Of a stretch of DNA of 45,049 nt, positions 8,495 to 15,728 are shown in pieces. The notes under the pieces are model-generated. The model saw only the letters and a program-made list of their open reading frames with translations, did not search any database and was not told the origin of the DNA. Position numbers and translations under genes: made by a program. Source of the DNA: Lentisphaerae bacterium RIFOXYA12_64_32 (GTDB lineage: Bacteria > Verrucomicrobiota > Lentisphaeria > Oligosphaerales > YB12-FULL-65-16); NCBI GenBank assembly GCA_001803235.1, contig MHBL01000078.1, positions 1-45,049 of the forward strand, read 5' to 3'. Each line of letters starts with the position of its first letter. The first letter of the stretch is position 1.

Positions 8495-9391
8495 TTGACC
8501 ATGCAGGTGCCACCATCCAAGACGCACCAGTTCTGCCTGAACTGGTCGCCTTATGTCCGGCTGGTGCACGATTACCGCGACCCGCACGTCGGCGCACCGT
8601 ACCAGTCACCGGCCGTGCCAGACCATGCCCTGCACTACTTCAAGCAAGGCTCTGGCTGGTACCGCAACGACGGGCAGGTCCACGCCATCAGCCCCGGACT
8701 CGTCGTGTTGGTTCGCCCGGGCACACCCTACGAGTTCCAGTTCGAGCCCGACCCGCCGCCGCACATGCTCAACACCCATTTCGACCTGGTCGAAATGGAA
8801 GACTCGCACCACCCGTTCCCCTATCCCGCGGTGCAGCGCCGCATTCCGCCGCCTGCCATTCCTGCCGATCCGGCCGTGGACGGGTACCTGCCAAGCGTGC
8901 AGCAGTTGCGCGATTCGCTTGTCTATGAGCAGACGTTCTACCGCCTCCATGCCGTCGGCACGTTGCCCGGTTTGGCCTATGAACTGACGCGCAAGGCGCT
9001 GCTTCTCGAACTGCTGCGCATGCTCCACGATAACCAACGCGTTTCGCCGCACTACGTCACGCCCGTACACCGCGAGATGCTCGCCGCATCGGTGCGCTTC
9101 ATGCAGGATCGACTCGAGGCGCCGTTGACCGTCGCCGACATTGTTGCCCATGTGCACGTAAGCCGTGCTCTGCTCGCCCGCTGCTTCCGCAACGCCTACG
9201 GCACCTCGCCCGCTCGCTACCTCGCCCAACTCCGCATCGAGAAGGCCAAGACCGAACTGACTTACGGCGCGCGTCCCATTAAGGAGATCGCCGTCGCCAC
9301 CGGGTTCGCTTCAGTTCAGCACTTCACGCGCGTATTCCACCGCCTCACCGGCATGCCCCCCGCAACCTTCCGCCGCCGCCACGACGCGTGA
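8495..9391 (+). CDS. AraC-family transcriptional regulator
   Basis: The 298-residue protein is read from TTG at 8495, eight bases after CAGGAG; an ATG at 8501 is the alternative. Residues of about 40-110 look like the cupin-type ligand-binding domain (ISPGLVVLVRPGTPYEFQF). Residues of about 195-295 hold two helix-turn-helix units typical of AraC/XylS proteins (LTVADIVAHVHVSRALLARC and IKEIAVATGFASVQHFTRVF). It probably senses a small, perhaps sugar-derived, ligand. The glycyl radical enzyme gene starts 185 bp downstream and is the most likely target. Confidence 0.9.
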   Translation: MTMQVPPSKTHQFCLNWSPYVRLVHDYRDPHVGAPYQSPAVPDHALHYFKQGSGWYRNDGQVHAISPGLVVLVRPGTPYEFQFEPDPPPHMLNTHFDLVEMEDSHHPFPYPAVQRRIPPPAIPADPAVDGYLPSVQQLRDSLVYEQTFYRLHAVGTLPGLAYELTRKALLLELLRMLHDNQRVSPHYVTPVHREMLAASVRFMQDRLEAPLTVADIVAHVHVSRALLARCFRNAYGTSPARYLAQLRIEKAKTELTYGARPIKEIAVATGFASVQHFTRVFHRLTGMPPATFRRRHDA

Positions 9392-9576
9392 GTCCGGAGC
9401 TCAGGCCCGAACGTCACCTCCCCAGCGTTCATTAAGGCGATGCCGTAGCCAAACAGACAAAATACAGACTGAACCATGCAAAGGCTTGACGCACCCCTAG
9501 CATGTATATTCAATGGTGAAGATTTAAGAGTATTAAATAGCGCCAGAAAGACTCGGAACCACTGCGGAGAGCAAGC
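9392..9576 (+). promoter_or_regulatory. AT-rich control region upstream of glycyl radical enzyme
   Basis: This 185-bp spacer drops sharply in GC between about 9425 and 9545 compared with its surroundings. It contains TTGACG (9486-9491) and several A/T-rich hexamers (TATATT at 9505, TATTAA at 9531), but no pair has ideal spacing. That is common for activator-dependent promoters, so it is a plausible AraC target. No exact operator can be assigned. Confidence 0.35.
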
Positions 9577-11910
9577 ATGAGCGTTGCCGCCACTGTCGAT
9601 CAGAACCGGATACAAATAATCAAGGAAGATGTGTGCCGGCGCGGCGGTTCGTTCGTGCCCGACCAGAACCCGTACGTCCGCGACGTGGCGCTGTGGCGGG
9701 CCATGAAGCAGGGCGGCTCGCGGGTGCAGGTGCGGGCCGCGCTGCTGCGTGAAGTCGTCGAGCTGTGCCCGCTCCTCATCCCGCCGGGCTGGACGCTGGC
9801 GGGGGAGCATCTGATCGTCGGCCAGGGCGCGGGGTTCGGGCTCATGGCCCGGGAAACGCCCGACCTGCGGCGGATCCACGACCTCGGCGCGAGCGAGGCG
9901 GACCTGCCGGGTGTGCGCCAGGCCGTGGCGGGTTGGACCGGCCAGGTCCCAGGCTCGGGCATCTGTCAGGCGGTTGGCAAGCCGGGGGAAGGCACCCCTG
10001 CGGGCATGTGCCACTGGGGCGATTGGAACCCAGGCGTCTACTCTGCCTCCGGCTGGAGCGAGAACCACTCGATCCGTGACTTCGCCAAGGTGCTCCGTAT
10101 CGGGTTTGCCGGGATCCGGGACGAGGTCGAGCAGCAGATGCGGCAGGCCGACATTGCCGACCCGGCCTACCCGGCCCGCGAGAACTTCTGGCAGGCCGCG
10201 CTGTCGGTGTGCGACGCCGGGATCCGGCTCGGCGCGCGCTATGCGGACCTGGCACGCAGCCTGGCCGAGTCGGCGGACGATCCGCGCCAACAGGACCGGT
10301 TCGCGCACATGGCCGCCACCTGCGCACGCGTCCCGGCCGAGGGGGCGCGCACCTTCTTCGAGGCGGTGCAGGCGCTGTGGTTCGCGCACATCCTGACCTG
10401 CGGCGAGGACGGGATCAACGCCAACTCGATCGGCCGGCTCGACCAGATCCTGTTCCCGTACTACACCGCGGACATCGCCGCCGGGCGCCTGACCCGCGAG
10501 GCGGCCTTGGAGATCATGGTCGAGTTCGCCTGCAAGCTGTACCTGGACTACGACGTGCAGGCCATCGTCCTGGGCGGGGTCGACCGCGCCGGCCGCAGCG
10601 CCGTGAACGAACTGAGCTACCTCATTCTCGACGCCACCGAACAGGCGGAACTCATCCGCGATCTGTCCATTCGCCTGGACCGCGACACGCCGGAACCGTT
10701 CGTGCGCCAGGCGGCGCGGCTGATCTGCCGCGGCGGCGGCATCCCGTTCATCTTCAACGACGAGTGCTTCATCCCGGCGCTGTCCGAGCACGGTGTCGCC
10801 TTGGAGGACGCCCGCGACTACGCGCCCATCGGCTGCATTGAACTGACCATTCCCGGTCGTGCCAGCCCGCACGCCGTCTCCGGATGGTTCAACTCGGCCA
10901 AGTGCCTGGAACTGGCGCTGTTCAACGGCCTGGACCCACGTCGTGGCGTCCAGGTCGGGCCGCGGTCCGGCGAGTTTGCGGAGTTCGCCACGTTCGAGGA
11001 TTTCTACGCCGCCTACTGTGCCCAGGTCGAGTTCTTCGCCCGGCGCATGGTCTACCACTGCAACCGCGGCGAACTGGCCCAGCGCGAGCGCGGCCCGCTC
11101 CCATGTCAGTCCGTCATGACCGACGACTGCATCGCGCGTGGCCGCGACATCACGGACGGCGGCGCGATCTACAACTACCACTCGATATGTTTCATGGGCA
11201 CGGCCAACACGGCCGACTCGCTGATGGCGCTGCGCAAGCTGGTGTTCGAGCAGCGCAGCGTCGAGCGGGGCGCACTGCTCGAGGCGTTGCGGAAGGATTT
11301 CGCTGGCGCCGAAGACCTGCGCCAGCAGCTCCTGCACCAGGCCCCCAAGTACGGCAACGACCAGCCCGAGGTCGATGCGCTGGCACACCGTGTTTCCAGC
11401 CACTTCATCGACCTGATGGACCGCATGCGCAGCCCGCTCGACGGCCGGTACGTGGTGCACCTGTTCTCGTTCCGGCTGAACATCGAGTACGGTCAGGCCG
11501 TGGGCGCCACGCCGGACGGACGCAACGCCGGCGAACCGCTCGCGTACTCGCTGTCCGCGCACCAGGGCCGCGACCAGAAGGGAATCTCCGCCATGCTCAA
11601 CTCGCTGGCACGGTTGCCGCACGCCCGCGCCGCCGGCGCGACCGCCGCCATCATCGACCTGGACCCTGCCGTGGTCAAAGGCGTAGCCGGCGAGAAACGC
11701 CTTACCCGGACCATCCAGGCCGCCATCCGCATGGGCGTGGGACAATTGCAGTGGAATGTGGTTACGGTCGAGCGGTTGCGGCAGGCGCAGCGCGACCCGG
11801 AACGGTACGGGAACATTCCGGTGCGCGTCGCTGGATACTCGCAGAAATTCCGACTCCTCACCGGCGAATTGCAGGAACACATCATTGCGCGGACCAAGCA
11901 CTCCGGCTGA
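9577..11910 (+). CDS. Glycyl radical enzyme (pyruvate formate-lyase family, eliminase-type motif)
   Basis: This 777-residue protein has the two diagnostic features of glycyl radical enzymes. One is a catalytic Cys in GCIEL (Cys420, with Glu422 two residues on, as in choline lyase, glycerol/diol and hydroxyproline dehydratases). The other is the C-terminal radical loop RVAGYSQKF with Gly753. IPPGWTLAGE near residue 70 is the usual N-terminal strand of the family. The start ATG has GGAGAG upstream. The Cys-x-Glu arrangement favours a dehydratase or lyase over pyruvate formate-lyase itself, but the substrate is not readable. No radical-SAM activating enzyme is encoded in the window, which is unusual because such genes are normally adjacent. 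The enzyme implies anaerobic metabolism. Confidence 0.85.
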   Translation: MSVAATVDQNRIQIIKEDVCRRGGSFVPDQNPYVRDVALWRAMKQGGSRVQVRAALLREVVELCPLLIPPGWTLAGEHLIVGQGAGFGLMARETPDLRRIHDLGASEADLPGVRQAVAGWTGQVPGSGICQAVGKPGEGTPAGMCHWGDWNPGVYSASGWSENHSIRDFAKVLRIGFAGIRDEVEQQMRQADIADPAYPARENFWQAALSVCDAGIRLGARYADLARSLAESADDPRQQDRFAHMAATCARVPAEGARTFFEAVQALWFAHILTCGEDGINANSIGRLDQILFPYYTADIAAGRLTREAALEIMVEFACKLYLDYDVQAIVLGGVDRAGRSAVNELSYLILDATEQAELIRDLSIRLDRDTPEPFVRQAARLICRGGGIPFIFNDECFIPALSEHGVALEDARDYAPIGCIELTIPGRASPHAVSGWFNSAKCLELALFNGLDPRRGVQVGPRSGEFAEFATFEDFYAAYCAQVEFFARRMVYHCNRGELAQRERGPLPCQSVMTDDCIARGRDITDGGAIYNYHSICFMGTANTADSLMALRKLVFEQRSVERGALLEALRKDFAGAEDLRQQLLHQAPKYGNDQPEVDALAHRVSSHFIDLMDRMRSPLDGRYVVHLFSFRLNIEYGQAVGATPDGRNAGEPLAYSLSAHQGRDQKGISAMLNSLARLPHARAAGATAAIIDLDPAVVKGVAGEKRLTRTIQAAIRMGVGQLQWNVVTVERLRQAQRDPERYGNIPVRVAGYSQKFRLLTGELQEHIIARTKHSG

Positions 11911-11960
11911 CCCGCCGTGGCGTGACGTCGGTCGCGAGTGGTCCGCGGCGCGGCAGAGTG

Positions 11961-12006
11961 CTCGGGGCCGTCCCGGCCCGAGGCCCTCGGCCGGGGACCG
12001 GCCCGA
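11961..12006. repeat. GC-rich imperfect inverted repeat after the glycyl radical enzyme gene
   Basis: A left arm beginning CTCGGGGCCG and a right arm ending ACCGGCCCGAG can pair with small bulges. It lies 50 bp past the stop of the glycyl radical enzyme and has no T-tract, so it is either a structured 3' end or a REP-like palindrome. Nothing else is visible in the 260-bp convergent spacer. Confidence 0.4.
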
Positions 12007-12170
12007 GCACCCCGCTTCGGCGCGAGACGCGCCGAGCCACTGGGCGCCGGATCGTGTCTTGATCCGGGCCACCGACGGGGCTCCGGCCGTGTGGTCCGGC
12101 GTACGGCGGTCGGCCCCCGACCGCCTCCGGAACAGCGGGATGCCGCCGAGGCGGGCGCGTGCGGGCCGCG

Positions 12171-12593
12171 TCAGGCGATCTTCGGCAGGTCGGAGGGGAG
12201 GGGGCCGGTCTCTTGGAATGGCTTCACGAACGCGTCCTGGAAGTCGTAGCCGTTGGCAAAGTCCGCGGGTGAATCCTCTTCGCTGGCACCCAGGAGGTTG
12301 TGACTGACCAGATTGAAGACGATGCTGCCGAAATCATCGGTGCGACGGATGTTCCACTCCGTGAGCACGTCGATGGTTAGGGGGCCGAACTGGCGCAGGG
12401 CCAGTTCGCGGACGCCTTCCAGCAACTCCTGACCGCTGATGTGCCGGCGCGGCGTTGTGCCCTCGCCAACCTTCAGTTTGCGGGTGGTGTAGGAGACAGC
12501 GTCACGTACGAAGTCGTACGCGTCGGACGGGAAACGCGGGTCCGCCGCGATGATCTTCTGCAGGCGTTCGCGGTATTCTTCTTCGACGTTCAT
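12171..12593 (-). CDS. Minf_1886 family protein
   Basis: This 140-residue cytoplasmic protein matches the pattern of the Minf_1886 family, conserved in Planctomycetes, Verrucomicrobia and relatives. It has YDFVRDAVSYTTRKL near the start, then HISGQELLEGVRELALRQFGP, then an RRTDDFGSIVFNLV helix and a final YDFQDAFVKPF. No enzymatic motif is visible and the family has no assigned function. Its start codon overlaps the stop of the HIT gene by four bases (ATGA), so the two are translationally coupled. Confidence 0.8.
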   Translation of the reverse strand: MNVEEEYRERLQKIIAADPRFPSDAYDFVRDAVSYTTRKLKVGEGTTPRRHISGQELLEGVRELALRQFGPLTIDVLTEWNIRRTDDFGSIVFNLVSHNLLGASEEDSPADFANGYDFQDAFVKPFQETGPLPSDLPKIA

Positions 12594-13009
12594 GCGTTCA
12601 GCCGGGCCTTGGTCTTGCTCAAGATGTCCGCCTTCTCCTCCGGGTTGTCGTACGGCGTGGTCTTCGCCGGCAGCCGGACCCCGTCATCGTTGCGGCGCGG
12701 AATCACGTGCAGGTGCACGTGGGGCACGACTTGCCCGGCGCAAGCGCCGTTGGACAGCAGCAGGTTGAACCCGTCGCCGCCCACCGCACGCATCAACGCG
12801 ACCCCGAGCTTTGGCGCCACCTCCATCATCCTGGCCGAGAAGACCGGCGGCAGAGTCGTCAAGCTGTTGTGGTGTTCCTTGGGGACGATCAGCGAGTGGC
12901 CTTTACACAGTGGCGCGATGTCCAGGAACGCGACGACCAGATCGTCCTCGTAGACTTTGTCCGAGGGTAATCCCCCGGCGATGATCCGACAGAAAACGCA
13001 GTTGTCCAT
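12590..13009 (-). CDS. HIT family nucleotide-binding hydrolase
   Basis: The 139-residue protein has CVFCRIIAG at residues 4-12 (the Cys pair is the usual structural zinc half-site) and the histidine-triad HVHLHV near residue 98. The middle His of the triad acts as nucleophile on nucleoside phosphoramidates or dinucleoside polyphosphates. Its length and layout match the HinT/HIT branch. A strong GGGAGGAG site precedes the start. It is the first gene of a two-gene operon with the Minf_1886 protein. Confidence 0.92.
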   Translation of the reverse strand: MDNCVFCRIIAGGLPSDKVYEDDLVVAFLDIAPLCKGHSLIVPKEHHNSLTTLPPVFSARMMEVAPKLGVALMRAVGGDGFNLLLSNGACAGQVVPHVHLHVIPRRNDDGVRLPAKTTPYDNPEEKADILSKTKARLNA

Positions 13010-13073
13010 GGCTCACTCCTCCCTCATGGCCGCCCTCTCGCGGGGCGACGCCGCACGACGCGTCCCAGTTTTA

Positions 13074-13278
13074 GACCTGTGCAATAAGCGGATCAGGGCC
13101 CGTCACCTTCCGACTGTACCCCGTACCGCGGGCGGCCCTCCGCCCGCTCCACGGCACACACGTGGCACAAAGGCTCGGATGGCAGGCGGAGGGCCGCCTG
13201 CGGTACGGTCTGGCAGGCAGAGCCGGCCTGGGCTCGCGCCGTGACCTGCTCGGCCTCGCCCCGCTTATTGCACAGGTC
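13074..13278. mobile_element. MITE-like element family B
   Basis: This 205-bp palindromic element has perfect 18-bp terminal inverted repeats, GACCTGTGCAATAAGCGG (13074-13091) and its complement (13261-13278). Inside is a second inverted repeat of 22 bp with one mismatch (13123-13144 with 13185-13206, GTACCGCGGGCGGCC and its partner). No target duplication is evident at the ends. It carries no gene. It occupies most of the 333-bp spacer between the HIT operon and the amidase gene, and the remainder of that spacer shows nothing else. Confidence 0.8.
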
Positions 13279-13342
13279 GCCATTTTTCCTGCCTACGGCC
13301 TACAGTCTAATCAACCGACAGCCTCTGGTTCTCGTCGGCAGG

Positions 13343-14308
13343 CTACTCGTTCATGCTCTGGCGATACTTCACAATGCCGGCGGCGATGGCCGCCGCAATC
13401 TTGTCCTGATGGTCGGCGCTGCCGATTCGTTTCTCTTCGTCCCGGTTGCTGAGAAACCCGATTTCGATCAGGGCGGCGGGGCAGGGCGCGGACCGCAGCA
13501 CGGCAAACTGGGCGTGCTTAATGCCGCGGTCCCGTGCCCCCACGGCCGCGACGACGCTGCGGTGTACCTCGTAGGCCAAGCGCGAATTCTGCTTGTCGAA
13601 GCGGTTCCCGGAACAACTCTTGACCTTCGGGCTGTTGCTGTACGTCGACGGTGTTCCTTCCGGCGCCACCAGGAAGGTCTCCACACCTTTGACTTCGCTT
13701 GCCTCCGTCAGGTTGCAGTGCAGGCTGATGAACAGATCCGCCCTCCAGTTCTCCGCCAGCGGCGCGCGACGCTCCAAGTCCACCTCAACGTCCGAAGTGC
13801 GGGTGGCATTGACCACATATCCGTACTTCTCAAGCTTCTCGGTCAGGCGCCGTGACAGGGCCAGGGTGATCGTCTTCTCCTGATAAAGCTTGCCGATTCC
13901 GCCCACGTCGCGGCCGCCATGGCCGGGGTCCAGCATGATCCGGGACACCTTCTGTTTGGGAACTGCGGCGCCGCGCAGGATCGGGTCGAGGAGCAGGAGG
14001 AAATCACGTTCGCTCATCACGGTTTCGGTCTGCCACACCGTGGGCGCGAACGACAGGTGTACCGTGACACCGCACAGCGCGCACTCGCGCTTGTCGATGG
14101 TGAAGTCGAGCCTGGAACGACCTGAACTGAGGACCGTCAGCCCCTTCTGCGGGGCGTAGCGCATCGCGTAGTAGGTGGCCACGTCGCGGAGGAACACGTA
14201 GGTCTGTCCATTCACCGTCACACTGCGCATCTTGAACGCGGCCCGGGCCGGGCTCGGTGCCAGGAGCAGCAGGAACAGTCCGAATGCCAAGAAAACAGCG
14301 TGTCTCAT
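13343..14308 (-). CDS. N-acetylmuramoyl-L-alanine amidase (Amidase_3)
   Basis: The 321-residue exported protein has a signal peptide (residues 1-23) followed by a stalk domain of about 85 residues resembling the copper-amine-oxidase N-terminal fold (VNGQTYVFLRDVATYY). Residues 120-320 are the Amidase_3 catalytic domain. Its zinc ligands are visible: His130 in DPGHGG, Glu144 in YQEKTITL and His197 in SLHCN, and the catalytic Glu282 is in LIEIGFLSN. It cuts the bond between MurNAc and L-Ala in peptidoglycan, for cell separation or wall remodelling. The ribosome binding site is weak. Confidence 0.93.
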   Translation of the reverse strand: MRHAVFLAFGLFLLLLAPSPARAAFKMRSVTVNGQTYVFLRDVATYYAMRYAPQKGLTVLSSGRSRLDFTIDKRECALCGVTVHLSFAPTVWQTETVMSERDFLLLLDPILRGAAVPKQKVSRIMLDPGHGGRDVGGIGKLYQEKTITLALSRRLTEKLEKYGYVVNATRTSDVEVDLERRAPLAENWRADLFISLHCNLTEASEVKGVETFLVAPEGTPSTYSNSPKVKSCSGNRFDKQNSRLAYEVHRSVVAAVGARDRGIKHAQFAVLRSAPCPAALIEIGFLSNRDEEKRIGSADHQDKIAAAIAAGIVKYRQSMNE

Positions 14309-14425
14309 ATTGAGGCTTTAACATGAGAGCCGAACCGGCCCTTGCAAGTCTTCCCGGCGCACGAGTCGGCGGTGTTCGTTCCCCGCCCACGGCGATGGCC
14401 CGGATCGTTTCCGTCCGCGGCGTGC

Positions 14426-15394
14426 TCAAATGCCGCCGCTGTCATAGTTGCCGTTCCGCCGCCAGACGTCGAGCATCGCCTCGTAGCGTGACAGTCGCAT
14501 GCCGGTGTAGATGCAGTTGCTGGTCGAGAAGATGTAGCCGCCACCGGGCATGCCGTGCTGCAGTGCGTATCTCGCGGACTCGCGCGCTTCCGCCTCCGTG
14601 CCCGTGTCGAGGAGCCCGCAGTTGACGTTCCCGATCAAGCACACTCGCCCCCCGTAGCGCCGCTTCATCGCCGCCATGTCGACACCCGCTTGCGGATCGA
14701 GCGAGTGCAGCGCGTGCGGGTTGGCCTCCACCATCTGGTCAACGATGGGCATGATGTTCCCGTCCGTGTGCTTGATGGCGAACAAGCCCAGAGCGCGGTA
14801 GCCGGCGATGAGGTCGGACAGGTACGGCGTGACGAATTCGCTGAACTGGTCAGGACTCAGGAAGGGGCCGGTGTTGAGGCAGTAGTCCGAGCACAGCGCG
14901 AACCCGTCCAGCCCGCCGTGGGCGCGGAAGCGTTTACCGCGCTGCAGCGCTCCGTCCACCATGGCTCTGGCTTCCTGCTTGACCTTCTCCGGTTCGTCGG
15001 CGAGGCGGTACGAGAAGGCCACCATCCGGTCACCGTTCGGAATGCCGAACGTCGCATCCCCGTGCAGCATCAGGAAGTACCGGTCGCCGGTCCGGTCCCG
15101 GATGATATCGATGAGGCGCATGGCCTCTTCCTCAGAGCCCGGGTTCGGGTGCAGGAAGATGGCGCTGTGCTCGTACCGTTCGGCGGTGCGGATGTACAGG
15201 TCCGCCATGTCCTCGCGGTGGAGCTGGCGCTCCTTCTCCTCCATCTGCTGCCACTGGCCGTAGCCGCGGTGCGAAGGGTGCACCTTGCCGAAGGCTTCCA
15301 TGGTCAGGAAAAACACCAATTCGAAGTGCGGTACGCGGCCGGTGAGCGGCCGCCGTTCCAGCGCGGCGATGAAGCGGTCCCTGGGTGTCGTCAC
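14426..15394 (-). CDS. Uroporphyrinogen decarboxylase family protein
   Basis: The protein has 322 residues from the GTG at 15394, chosen because AAGGAG lies ten bases upstream; longer starts run through that site. TTPRDRFIAALERRPLTGRVP is the usual URO-D-family opening. Later come GLFAIKHTDGNIMPIVDQMVE and HSLDPQAGVDMAAMKRRYGGR, then a strand with GNVNCGLL and a final GGYIFSTSNCIYTGM. These are the barrel strands seen in MtaA-like and other corrinoid-methyl-handling members, not in haem-pathway HemE. No corrinoid protein or haem gene is near, so the role is probably a methyl transfer or an unknown reaction. Confidence 0.8.
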   Translation of the reverse strand: MTTPRDRFIAALERRPLTGRVPHFELVFFLTMEAFGKVHPSHRGYGQWQQMEEKERQLHREDMADLYIRTAERYEHSAIFLHPNPGSEEEAMRLIDIIRDRTGDRYFLMLHGDATFGIPNGDRMVAFSYRLADEPEKVKQEARAMVDGALQRGKRFRAHGGLDGFALCSDYCLNTGPFLSPDQFSEFVTPYLSDLIAGYRALGLFAIKHTDGNIMPIVDQMVEANPHALHSLDPQAGVDMAAMKRRYGGRVCLIGNVNCGLLDTGTEAEARESARYALQHGMPGGGYIFSTSNCIYTGMRLSRYEAMLDVWRRNGNYDSGGI

Positions 15395-15520
15395 GGTGTC
15401 GGGTCTCCTTCTCTGCATTGCATGGGAAACTGTACATCGGGCTCGTGTCCGGATCAACATCCGTCCGGGTCGGCCCGTCCTCGATGTACAGCTCCGCCAG
15501 GGCGGTTTCTTGCATCGCTC

Positions 15521-15548
15521 TTGATTTGATGCGATTCTCTTCTATTTT
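15521..15548 (+). promoter_or_regulatory. Candidate sigma-70 promoter of the type II secretion cluster
   Basis: TTGATT (15521-15526), 16 bases, then TATTTT (15543-15548). This is the only clearly AT-rich stretch in the divergent spacer, and it would give a leader of about 170 bases before gspE. On the opposite strand TTGACA (15548-15553) could serve the URO-D gene, but its -10 is poor. Confidence 0.35.
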
Positions 15549-15550
15549 GT

Positions 15551-15565
15551 CAAAACGGAGTTTTG
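15551..15565. promoter_or_regulatory. Operator-like palindrome at the predicted start of gsp transcription
   Basis: CAAAAC-GGA-GTTTTG is a perfect 6-bp inverted repeat with a 3-bp spacer, lying at about +1 of the predicted gsp promoter and across the divergent -35. Its position suits a repressor site. No regulator is identified. Confidence 0.3.
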
Positions 15566-15630
15566 TCGGCTTGAGGTCGTCTATCCGCCTGAGGCCCCTG
15601 CACAACCCCGACACGGCTCGTGAGGCCGCT

Positions 15631-15668
15631 CGCCCTCCAGAACGCATAGGTTTCCGAAATGGAGGGCG
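15631..15668. repeat. Hairpin repeat in the gsp leader
   Basis: CGCCCTCCA (15631-15639) and TGGAGGGCG (15660-15668) form a 9-bp stem within the untranslated leader of the secretion cluster. It may be a REP-like palindrome or a leader structure. Confidence 0.45.
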
Positions 15669-15728
15669 GGACGCTGGCGAGCCGGGGGGTTCGCAGGAGC
15701 CTTTGCCTGGAGCATGAGGTCCCTCTGC

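Noticed and set aside
9577..11910. Pyruvate formate-lyase (pflB)
   Set aside because: PFL uses two adjacent catalytic cysteines; this protein has one Cys followed by Ile-Glu, as in dehydratase-type glycyl radical enzymes.
11911..12170. A small gene in the spacer after the glycyl radical enzyme
   Set aside because: The open frames there are short, lack ribosome binding sites and read as Arg/Pro/Gly-rich strings expected of GC-rich noncoding sequence.
13066..13290. CRISPR array or intrinsic terminator at the family B element
   Set aside because: There are no regularly spaced direct repeats and no T-tract; the structure is a single palindrome with inverted ends.
14426..15394. HemE, the haem-pathway uroporphyrinogen decarboxylase
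   Set aside because: The sequence follows the MtaA-like or uncharacterised branch and no haem genes are nearby, so gene symbol hemE was not used.
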